Below, one piece after another: positions 6,554 to 13,839 of a stretch of 14,971 nucleotides of DNA. This DNA comes from Sergeia podlipaevii. Lineage: Eukaryota > Euglenozoa > Kinetoplastea > Trypanosomatida > Trypanosomatidae. The position numbers and the translations under genes are program-made. Each line of letters starts with the position of its first letter. Within the stretch, counting starts at the first letter, position 1. Where the stretch lies: NCBI GenBank assembly GCA_030849805.1, contig JASANZ010001779.1, positions 1 to 14,971 of the forward strand. The letters run 5' to 3'. Below the pieces are notes generated by a model. That model saw only the letters and a program-made list of their open reading frames with translations, was not told the DNA's origin and did no database searches.

Positions 6554-9500
6554 ATGGACAAACATACCAATAGCGATCGCGCCACTGTTTCGGACGAGGA
6601 CGTGGACATGGATAGCCTTCAGCAAAAATTGAAGCTATTTGTTGATGAACACGAGCGTACTCTCGTCGAACTGCAGCAAAGCTTTGGCACTCGCTCGGAT
6701 GCTATGGTATGGAATGCAGAGAGCGATGTCATGAAGCTAAATCTTGGCGGCGATCGGGCTGAATCGACTTGGCAACATAAGGAGCTCACCACGTCTATTG
6801 CCGATACACTAGGTAGTTCCATGCTGTCCGATCAGGTCTTCTACCGCATTTCTCTTTGCTTTTCTAGTGCCATGGCGGAGATGCACTCGCTTACACGGGA
6901 GATGCACATTGCTCTGCTGCCCCCACTCGTTCTTTTTGGCGACGATGATGGTGAGGGCCCTGAGGAAGAGATGATCACTTTAGGTTTCCAGCGCATGCTT
7001 GGGACTCTGCAGTCCATCTGGGGCTGGTTCGAGCGTGCTAGGGACACAATTGTTTACGTAGTAAGACAGCTCTCTGTGCTGCTGTCCCCTACCTTTTCCT
7101 CAGAGAGCTCAGCAGGGGCATTGCGCACTCACAACCGCTACGCTGACGCGCGACTCTCTTGTGTGTGGACTACGTTGGCAGACCTGCTTGGCGCCGCTCT
7201 CGTGCTGGCGGAGGTCCTCGCTCAGCACTCTACGCTTCATCGAGGCCTTGCCGCTACGCAGAAACTTGCTTCTAGTCGGGATGCAGAAAAGGTCCAGCTG
7301 GACGAGGGTGGCGCTGCGGCCTACAGCCAGCTACTGCGTACACTTCAGCAAGACTTAAGTTTGGGTGGCGGCCAGGGAAGCGGCAGTATCATGTCGCGCC
7401 TACTACAGCGGCAGTCTTTTGACAGTGTCGCTCCAGAGCGGATTGTGGTTGCTGGGAACGCACTGCTGGAGGAAGAAATGGGGGATATGTTGGCACACAT
7501 GGTCGACTTTGTAGAGCAAGCAGTAGGCACACCGAGAGAGAGCGAGGCCCCGAGGAAGTTGTGTGGCGTGCTCGGGCTGCACTATCTGCAGATCTCACTC
7601 TTTCACTCCCAGAAAATCTCGCCTGAAGCGTTGCCTGCACGGCGGCACAGTATTCTCTGTCAGCATATTTTTTCTCTCCATGCTTTTTTCCCAGCCGTTT
7701 ACATCAAAGGGCTCTTTGCTCTACGTCCTGCTGAGTGGATGGTCTTGCATCTTCCGGCAGAACTGCTGCGGTTGGCCAGTAAGAACCCAAGTGAGGACTC
7801 CAATCAAGCCATCACAGATGAATGTTTTCGCAAACAAAATCTTTTAGTGCCTCGGTTGAGCCATCTCACAACGCTTGTGAGTACGTGGATGGCTGAGATG
7901 CAGGCCTCTACGCCTGTCGACCCAGCGCACTATCGTGAGTTTCTCACCAAGACCTCCCTCTTGATACAGCGGGGCCTTTTGCTCGCGCACGACGTACAAT
8001 CGCTGCTTGTTGCCGTAGTAACGTTGAGCTTGTGCGCGGACTCTTTGATTAGTGTAGATATTGTTGACGCCGTAGCGCGTGGAGTTCAGCTGCTTATGAT
8101 GATGCGTGCCGTATTCCATGGCAAAACAGGTATTCTGGCAGTTGCCTTTAATCCAATGGTACGCTCTATTGCCCACACCATGCACAAGCGGCTCTATGCT
8201 GTCCACCAAGCGTTATCCCGGCAAGAGAATGGGAGGGAGATGAGGGGAGAGTCGAGTGCGTCACAACAGCACTCAGCAATAAAACAGGCAATTGCACTGC
8301 TGCAAAATCCGTGTACGCTAGATAACCTCTCGTGTCTTGCAGTTGTCCTTGATCTGGCCTTTAACCGCCGAACCCCTGCACGAGCAGAAACGATAGACGC
8401 AAGGCAGTGTGATGAGATACTGACCATGTTTGCTCAACTGCGACGCATCACGCAGTACCAGCACATTATCCGCGAGGTAACCGACTGCGAGTTCATCTAC
8501 TGGCACTGTGGTACCTTCTACCCGCTCTTCTTCCGGAGGCTCTATGCGCATATTGAGGACGTCAGTATGGTGCCATATCTGGTGATGGCTATGCACGATA
8601 GCCAAGAGATGACGCTTCAAGCTCGACACACCTCAACAAGCACCGCTATGTACGATGCGTATGTCCAATTTGTGCGTCGATGCATCAAGACAGAAATCAT
8701 TGATCCCCTGTGTACTGACGTTGAAACAAGTCTCAGACTTGGCACCCATGCCGCTATGCTGGGCCAGCAAAAGCAACTGCAAAAGAAGCCTGGTCAGTCT
8801 GATACTGCTGAGAGTAGCCCAGTTGAGGGAGCCACAGCTGATGATATCGCGACGAAGCACCTAGCACTGCTCACTCGGCTGAGTCCTTTCCACTTCTTTG
8901 GGGAGTGGATGAACATTGGAGCGGCCGTAGAGGACTACCTCGATGTCCAGTTCTACTACCTCGGTGCTCTCATGCCAAATGACTGGCAGGTGTACGAAGA
9001 GATGCGACATCTGGCACAGGTGAGGTATGGGCTGCGGGTAAGTGAGAGCCACCTCCCAGGCACAAACGTGGATCAGGGCCTAGATGTGCTGGTGATTACG
9101 GAAAACATTCACGTGTTTGTCGCCAAATATGCGTACAACATAAATGAGCAGCTCTTTCTGCAGAGGCCTGACACGACTACATCGAGGCACTTGCACACTC
9201 TACAAATTCGGCATATTGTCAACTCAATCCGCACTCATGGTACGGGAATCATGAACACAGCCGTCAACTACGTGTTCAAGTACCTCGTCAAAAAGCTCTA
9301 TGTTCTCTCTGAGTTTTTGAATGATGATCACGTGAAATCCCTTCTCCTTTCGGATGGCAAGTTTGTACAACAGCAAAAGAAAACCAGGGCCAGCGAGTAC
9401 CCTCTCCCTCGCGCGGAGCGCTTTGCGCGTGAAATGGAGAAACTTGGCGTTGCCAAAGATGGCAAGTCGTTTCTTGACAAGTTCCGGCAACTTGTCACTG

Positions 9501-10357
9501 AAATTGGTAATGCAGTGGGCTTTGTACGACTCATGCGCAGTGGTGGTCTGCGCGCCATCGCGGAAGCAGCGGCGTTTGCGCCAAACCTCACTACCAGCGG
9601 CCACGCATGCACCCACATTGCAGAGTCTATGGATTTGGTGGCGCAACACCAAACTAAACAGCGCGACGGCAGCGGCAACGGCGTGCCCACGTTGACGTCA
9701 CCCACCCCACAGCCAACAGCAGCATCCACAATGATCGCAGCAGTGAAGAATGTGGACCTTATTACCGCTGGTATTGCAGAAAAGCTATCAGGCGGCTCCG
9801 AGTACTTTTCGTTACTACTGCATACGCTTGCGGAGCGCCTTCAGATACAAGACGCAACCAAGCGCGCTCATCTTCAGCTTTTTCATTTGATTGTGCCGGC
9901 GATTTGCGTTAGACACACTGAGTACATGATGGGCGAAAAGGAAAAACTCGTGCGAAACAATAAGAGTGGTGGTCTCTTCACTGATGATGGATTTGCGATG
10001 GGCTGCACGTTCCTGCTGGCTCTTTTTGATGCAGTCGAGATGTTCGCCTCTTTGCATTGGTTTGAAGGTGTACGTCAGTACTGCGATGAGGAGCTGCACT
10101 CTTTGCAGACGGCAATGTCGGCCCTAACATCGGCATCTTATGCTGGCGGGATCAGTAACGTCAGCGGTCAGGACACACTTCACAGCATCCACCTTGCCAT
10201 GTCTATGACTGACACGATGCTTAGAGAGTACATAGGCCTGGAAGAGGCGTTTGTATCAAGTACTATCTTTTTTCACAGGTCTTTGCCAGTATCAGTGCTC
10301 AATGGTGGCGTCGCAGTGTTTGGCAAATGGACTGAAAATGAGGAGGAAGGCGTTTGA
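6554..10357 (+). CDS. WASHC4: WASH complex subunit 4 (SWIP / KIAA1033 orthologue)
   Basis: 1267 residues from the ATG at 6554. The longer reading from 6470 adds 28 residues, but its ATG precedes the predicted acceptor at 6480. SWIP is a scaffold of the WASH complex, which activates Arp2/3 actin nucleation on endosomes to drive cargo sorting. The match to remembered animal SWIP is strong in the C-terminal half: LDVLVITENIHVFVAKYAYN, then IRHIVNSIRTHGTGIMN (885-901), FRQLVTEIGNAVGFVR with LMRSGGL (about 977-999), and FTDDGFAMG (from 1142) leading to FASLHWFEGVRQY. The middle contains YWHCGTFYPLFFRRLY. The order corresponds to the WASH-7 N, mid and C domains, and the length is close to animal SWIP (about 1170). 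Extra low-complexity inserts occur near residues 735-760 and 1020-1060. There is no enzymatic motif or membrane segment, as expected. The N-terminal third is much less conserved. Confidence 0.92.
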   Translation: MDKHTNSDRATVSDEDVDMDSLQQKLKLFVDEHERTLVELQQSFGTRSDAMVWNAESDVMKLNLGGDRAESTWQHKELTTSIADTLGSSMLSDQVFYRISLCFSSAMAEMHSLTREMHIALLPPLVLFGDDDGEGPEEEMITLGFQRMLGTLQSIWGWFERARDTIVYVVRQLSVLLSPTFSSESSAGALRTHNRYADARLSCVWTTLADLLGAALVLAEVLAQHSTLHRGLAATQKLASSRDAEKVQLDEGGAAAYSQLLRTLQQDLSLGGGQGSGSIMSRLLQRQSFDSVAPERIVVAGNALLEEEMGDMLAHMVDFVEQAVGTPRESEAPRKLCGVLGLHYLQISLFHSQKISPEALPARRHSILCQHIFSLHAFFPAVYIKGLFALRPAEWMVLHLPAELLRLASKNPSEDSNQAITDECFRKQNLLVPRLSHLTTLVSTWMAEMQASTPVDPAHYREFLTKTSLLIQRGLLLAHDVQSLLVAVVTLSLCADSLISVDIVDAVARGVQLLMMMRAVFHGKTGILAVAFNPMVRSIAHTMHKRLYAVHQALSRQENGREMRGESSASQQHSAIKQAIALLQNPCTLDNLSCLAVVLDLAFNRRTPARAETIDARQCDEILTMFAQLRRITQYQHIIREVTDCEFIYWHCGTFYPLFFRRLYAHIEDVSMVPYLVMAMHDSQEMTLQARHTSTSTAMYDAYVQFVRRCIKTEIIDPLCTDVETSLRLGTHAAMLGQQKQLQKKPGQSDTAESSPVEGATADDIATKHLALLTRLSPFHFFGEWMNIGAAVEDYLDVQFYYLGALMPNDWQVYEEMRHLAQVRYGLRVSESHLPGTNVDQGLDVLVITENIHVFVAKYAYNINEQLFLQRPDTTTSRHLHTLQIRHIVNSIRTHGTGIMNTAVNYVFKYLVKKLYVLSEFLNDDHVKSLLLSDGKFVQQQKKTRASEYPLPRAERFAREMEKLGVAKDGKSFLDKFRQLVTEIGNAVGFVRLMRSGGLRAIAEAAAFAPNLTTSGHACTHIAESMDLVAQHQTKQRDGSGNGVPTLTSPTPQPTAASTMIAAVKNVDLITAGIAEKLSGGSEYFSLLLHTLAERLQIQDATKRAHLQLFHLIVPAICVRHTEYMMGEKEKLVRNNKSGGLFTDDGFAMGCTFLLALFDAVEMFASLHWFEGVRQYCDEELHSLQTAMSALTSASYAGGISNVSGQDTLHSIHLAMSMTDTMLREYIGLEEAFVSSTIFFHRSLPVSVLNGGVAVFGKWTENEEEGV

Positions 10358-10891
10358 TTGAGAAGTGCGATGAGATTTCAGCTATTCATGTTACTCGTCT
10401 ATTTTTGTTTTGTTTTCCTTTCTTTTCTTGCGCACACGTGCAGTTGCTGCGATGGCTTCTCATTTTTTTTTCTTTTGAAGCATACGAAACAGACTAAAAC
10501 TGGAGACTGTGTTGTTGTTGTTTTATTATCCGTTATTTCGTCATGTTGTGTGTATAACTTTTATCTTCCTTTTTTTTTCTGTCATTTATTTTTTCTTCTA
10601 CCTTTTCCTTTTGCGTCTACCTTCTTTTTAGGGCTTAACCGCCAAAATTGCATTTTCACCATAAATATTAAGCAGATAAAGGAGACAGAGAGTGTACGCC
10701 ACACTCCACGTCTCTAAGTAAACGAGCGACTCACAACAAGGTACACTGGAATGCGTGGAAACAACATTTGTATTAGGTGAAAAGTAGCTATCTCATACGG
10801 TATACACTAGCGGTATTTCTGTTCCTCCACCTTCGCCTCTCGTTTTCTTACCACATTCCAACACTGAGACTCTTGCATTATACTATATACT
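10358..10891 (+). other. Intergenic region between WASHC4 and the J-domain gene
   Basis: 534 bp of T-rich spacer with several pyrimidine tracts (about 10462-10476, 10561-10580 and 10590-10630) and a TTG repeat near 10511-10522. An open frame beginning at 10358 translates mostly to Phe, Leu, Val and Cys and is treated as spacer. The final tract, 10814-10850, belongs to the J-domain gene. Confidence 0.75.
10814..10868 (+). promoter_or_regulatory. Primary trans-splice acceptor of the J-domain gene
   Basis: The pyrimidine-rich stretch 10814-10850 (TTCTGTTCCTCCACCTTCGC and following) precedes the first AG at 10867-10868. The resulting 5'UTR is about 23 nt and the first ATG is 10892. Confidence 0.55.
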
Positions 10892-13327
10892 ATGTTTCGG
10901 CTTCGGTGTCTTTTCCTCAGCGCAATGAGCCCCAGAGCAGCGTTGAAAATTCTGTCGCTTTCTCCTAGCACTGAACTGACCCACGCGTCTATCAAGAAGG
11001 CGTACATCAAGCAAACGCTCCAATGCCACCCCGATCTTAACCCCACAGACCCTGATGCAAATGAGAAGTTCCGCACACTCTCAGACGCCTTGCGAGTGGC
11101 TCTTCGAACATTAGAAATGCGCAATGCGGGCAGTGCCGCTGCAAGGTCTCAATCTTGGAGAAAGGAATCCATGGATATCAACGACTCACAGGTCGCCTTA
11201 GACGCGCTTCGCGGGGCTATCATCGCCTACCACGCTCACCGCAATAGTGAGCGCCAGTGGCGCGAGGGTGTGAAGCGTGTGCCCCAAACAGCTGACGAAA
11301 GGTATGGTGAAACGGATGCCTTTATGTCGCCCTCACTAGAGTACGTTTCATCAGTGTGCCGGCAAGAAGCGGAGGCTATGCGGCGGGTACGTGCGTTTTG
11401 TGATGAACTTCCTGCTGTCCTCTCTGGGAGCTCCTCCGCTGCTCTCTTTGACGCTGTTTGCTTCTTCCACAAACGCTACGTGGAGTCCATGTCAGCTTGT
11501 GTTCTTCGTTTCTCCAAGGACCTGCCAGTAATAGTACGAAAGGTTGTCAAGAACCGCCCCAATTATGTCCGCTACACGCGAAGTAAAGAAACGAGTGGTA
11601 TTGGCACAGGCTCTCGGCCTCGCGAACAGCGCATTGAAGATATGGCAATGAAGCCGCTGGTCTTAATGGGGGCACTGATATTTGACTTGCCACCCAAGTC
11701 GGAAGAGGTTTCTGGCGGTGATCGCACCGCCTCTACTACACACAACGAAGCACATGACGACGATGTATCCAGCAGCACATGCGGTGTCACACGCCCGAGT
11801 GAGGTGCGTGTGACGACCGAACTGAAGTGTGTCATCTACCCTGCTGACAGCGTCGGTAGTATCACAGAGAAACTTGGCAAATGGGAGGCAGCTAGCTTTA
11901 ACCGCCTCAAGATTGAATTGGCGATTGTTGATGCATGTGCGGTACTGTCAGGGCTGCTTGGCTTGGAAGACACTGTGGGGGAACACCACCTGGCTGTCGC
12001 GCCGCATCTTGAGCTAGGCGCTACGGAGACCAAACAAATGCTGATGGTGCTTCAGAAGCTGTCGTGCCATACATGCCTTCATTTTGACGACGCGCTAGAC
12101 CACGCTGTGGATACAGAAGAGCTTGTCGATGCCATCCAAACAGCCAATGAGGCCGTATCTCGTGACGACGATGCAGCAGCTCTGGCACTGCCACTTCCTC
12201 AGCTAGTCGCCCAATGTCGTAAGCTTGCCCCAACAGCCACCTCAACCATTCACGGCAATATCATGGTCACTTTTTCGGAGGATGCTAATGTTATGGAGGA
12301 TGGGCAGGGCGAATCAAGCCTTCGTGACCCAGTTGCGGACAAGGAGCAGGCAGCTCAAAGCAACACAGCAGACATATCACGCTTCCAGGTGGCGAGACAT
12401 ATGGGGTGCTGTGCTGCTGAAATGATCGAGTTTGCCGTTTCGGTTGAGGCGTGTGCTGACCTGCAGCTCACACTGCTCCGGCTGCGGAGAGCGCTTAAAG
12501 TGGTCCTTCAGGAAACCTACCGTACTCAGCAGCTCTTACCCGAATTACTAGATATTCGCCGTGGCCTCACAACGGAGGAATTTGTTCCCAATACGCTAGT
12601 ATCACCAGCCGCTACGAACGGAACTTCTAGTGGCCTCGAAGATATTGTTGATGAGGAAGCCCAAACATACCGCTATCGTGCCCCCATCTCGTGCTTTCCG
12701 CGAATCTTCAACATGACCACATCCCGAGAGCTTATGTTTTGGAAGTTGCTTCATTCCAACCGCGAGTATGCTGCTCTGCACTCCACAGCAATGAATCCAC
12801 TCAACCTCTTCTTTGAATGCATGCCCTATGACTACAGCAATCCCTTATCAGCAGCCACCCAGATCAAATTGCAGGCGTCAGAGAATGTATCTGGATGGGT
12901 AGGCGATGCAGGTGACGCCTGCGATAACGCAATCATCTCCACAACAGAGCTAGAGAATCCGCAGGCGTTCCGTGAGTGGCTGGAGGATGTAGTTGAGCAA
13001 TCTTCCCTCAACAAGGAGTGTCGCACCCATCTTTCCCGCGCTGGAATTGCCTATGTGTCGCGAGACCCGGGACTTCCACTGACCAACTTTCTCTCATTTG
13101 TGAAGGTTTTTTCCCAGGCTGGTGCTGTTCGTAGTGTATTGGAGCAGCGAAGAGCAACTTCAGTTGAAAATACTGTTCACCGGAGTGATATTGGTCTTTC
13201 TATTGTGGTAGGAACAAGATGCGATGTCACAAACGGCGGACAACTTCTTATACCATGGTATATGGACCCTTCAGTGCTGCTAGCACTGCTTGAAGAATCT
13301 GGCAGTCCGTCTCAGCTTCCGTCATAA
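10892..13327 (+). CDS. Large J-domain (DnaJ class III) protein, possibly mitochondrial
   Basis: 811 residues from the first ATG after the predicted acceptor. The J-domain occupies about 13-78: RAALKILSL, then the basic helix HASIKKAYIKQTLQ, the HPD tripeptide at 46-48 (CHPDLN), and the helix NEKFRTLSDALRVAL. HPD stimulates Hsp70 ATPase, so an Hsp70 co-chaperone role follows from family knowledge. There is no Gly/Phe-rich region and no CxxCxGxG zinc domain, which makes it class III. The first 11 residues (MFRLRCLFLSA) are hydrophobic with two Arg and no acidic residue, consistent with a short mitochondrial presequence. A second start, Met12 at 10925, is possible. Residues 80-811 are mostly helical, with acidic/polar linkers near 275-300 and 460-495, and end in IVVGTRCDVTNGGQLLIPWY. 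I cannot assign that part; a resemblance to mitochondrial TCAIM-type proteins (HPD-bearing N-terminus, large unknown C-terminus) is only a guess. Confidence 0.83.
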   Translation: MFRLRCLFLSAMSPRAALKILSLSPSTELTHASIKKAYIKQTLQCHPDLNPTDPDANEKFRTLSDALRVALRTLEMRNAGSAAARSQSWRKESMDINDSQVALDALRGAIIAYHAHRNSERQWREGVKRVPQTADERYGETDAFMSPSLEYVSSVCRQEAEAMRRVRAFCDELPAVLSGSSSAALFDAVCFFHKRYVESMSACVLRFSKDLPVIVRKVVKNRPNYVRYTRSKETSGIGTGSRPREQRIEDMAMKPLVLMGALIFDLPPKSEEVSGGDRTASTTHNEAHDDDVSSSTCGVTRPSEVRVTTELKCVIYPADSVGSITEKLGKWEAASFNRLKIELAIVDACAVLSGLLGLEDTVGEHHLAVAPHLELGATETKQMLMVLQKLSCHTCLHFDDALDHAVDTEELVDAIQTANEAVSRDDDAAALALPLPQLVAQCRKLAPTATSTIHGNIMVTFSEDANVMEDGQGESSLRDPVADKEQAAQSNTADISRFQVARHMGCCAAEMIEFAVSVEACADLQLTLLRLRRALKVVLQETYRTQQLLPELLDIRRGLTTEEFVPNTLVSPAATNGTSSGLEDIVDEEAQTYRYRAPISCFPRIFNMTTSRELMFWKLLHSNREYAALHSTAMNPLNLFFECMPYDYSNPLSAATQIKLQASENVSGWVGDAGDACDNAIISTTELENPQAFREWLEDVVEQSSLNKECRTHLSRAGIAYVSRDPGLPLTNFLSFVKVFSQAGAVRSVLEQRRATSVENTVHRSDIGLSIVVGTRCDVTNGGQLLIPWYMDPSVLLALLEESGSPSQLPS
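10906..10927 (+). promoter_or_regulatory. Candidate alternative trans-splice acceptor inside the J-domain ORF
   Basis: The pyrimidine run GTGTCTTTTCCTCAG ends with an AG at 10919-10920, four bases before an in-frame ATG at 10925 (Met12). Use of this AG would produce an mRNA encoding the J-protein without its first 11 residues. The signal is visible; its use is inference. Confidence 0.4.
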
Positions 13328-13716
13328 CAACCAAAAGCAACAAAGTGAATGCTTCTGAGCATATCTACGCACCCTGAAAGAAGGCCCCAAGTGGACATTT
13401 CACATGTGCAACTACATAGAAGAACATTTGTTTTACAATATGATGGTGTCTCGCTATCCTCAGTAAATGAAGCCTAATTTTCCTTGCTTTGTCTTCTTTC
13501 CCTTTGCCTCTTTGAGCGTCATCATAGACCTATCTCTTCAAAACACCAGCAGCATATAGCTGGCACAACTCTCTTTCATCTTACTCGCCTATCCAGAATC
13601 CGCGTCACAAGAGCAAGCGCACACAAAGCTCTTTATGTCTCACTCACCGTATCCACAACAGCAAAAGACCACCATTTAAAGAGCTACATGATTGCTTCCG
13701 CTCATACGCACGTCGC
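13328..13716. other. Gene-free flank between the J-domain gene and the retroelement
   Basis: 389 bp that must contain the 3'UTR of the J-domain gene. It is neither strongly T-rich nor repetitive. I see no RNA gene, conserved ORF or clear pyrimidine/AG signal. Transcription changes sense across this flank, from + host genes to a - strand element. Confidence 0.7.
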
Positions 13717-13732
13717 TTTTTTTTTTCTTCTT
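13717..13732 (-). repeat. A-rich 3' tail of the retroelement
   Basis: On the - strand this reads AAGAAG followed by ten A (13726-13717), starting 107 nt after the ORF stop. Trypanosome ingi/L1Tc elements end in poly(A), so this is the likely 3' terminus. A + strand reading as an ordinary pyrimidine tract cannot be excluded. A target-site duplication would begin next to 13716, with its partner outside the window. Confidence 0.5.
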
Positions 13733-13839
13733 AAACACCTATTTCCAGGGCTGCTTTGGCGCGCCAGCCACCATTCCTAGAAACGCCTTACGGCAATCGC
13801 CTAGAACTCCATATGCGCGATGACGTGGAGACCGGTCCC

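Noticed and set aside
9224..9729. Minus-strand frames of 142 and 133 codons opposite WASHC4
   Set aside because: They lie opposite the best conserved SWIP blocks and are therefore antisense shadows.
10358..10717. A 119-codon + strand open frame directly after the WASHC4 stop, hydrophobic and membrane-like
   Set aside because: It is T-rich spacer; its Phe/Leu/Val runs come from pyrimidine tracts, and it crosses the region expected to hold polyadenylation and splicing signals. No recognisable motif.
13484..13780. A + strand frame spanning the flank and the element tail
   Set aside because: It crosses the likely 3' boundary of the retroelement and has no motif or convincing splice site.
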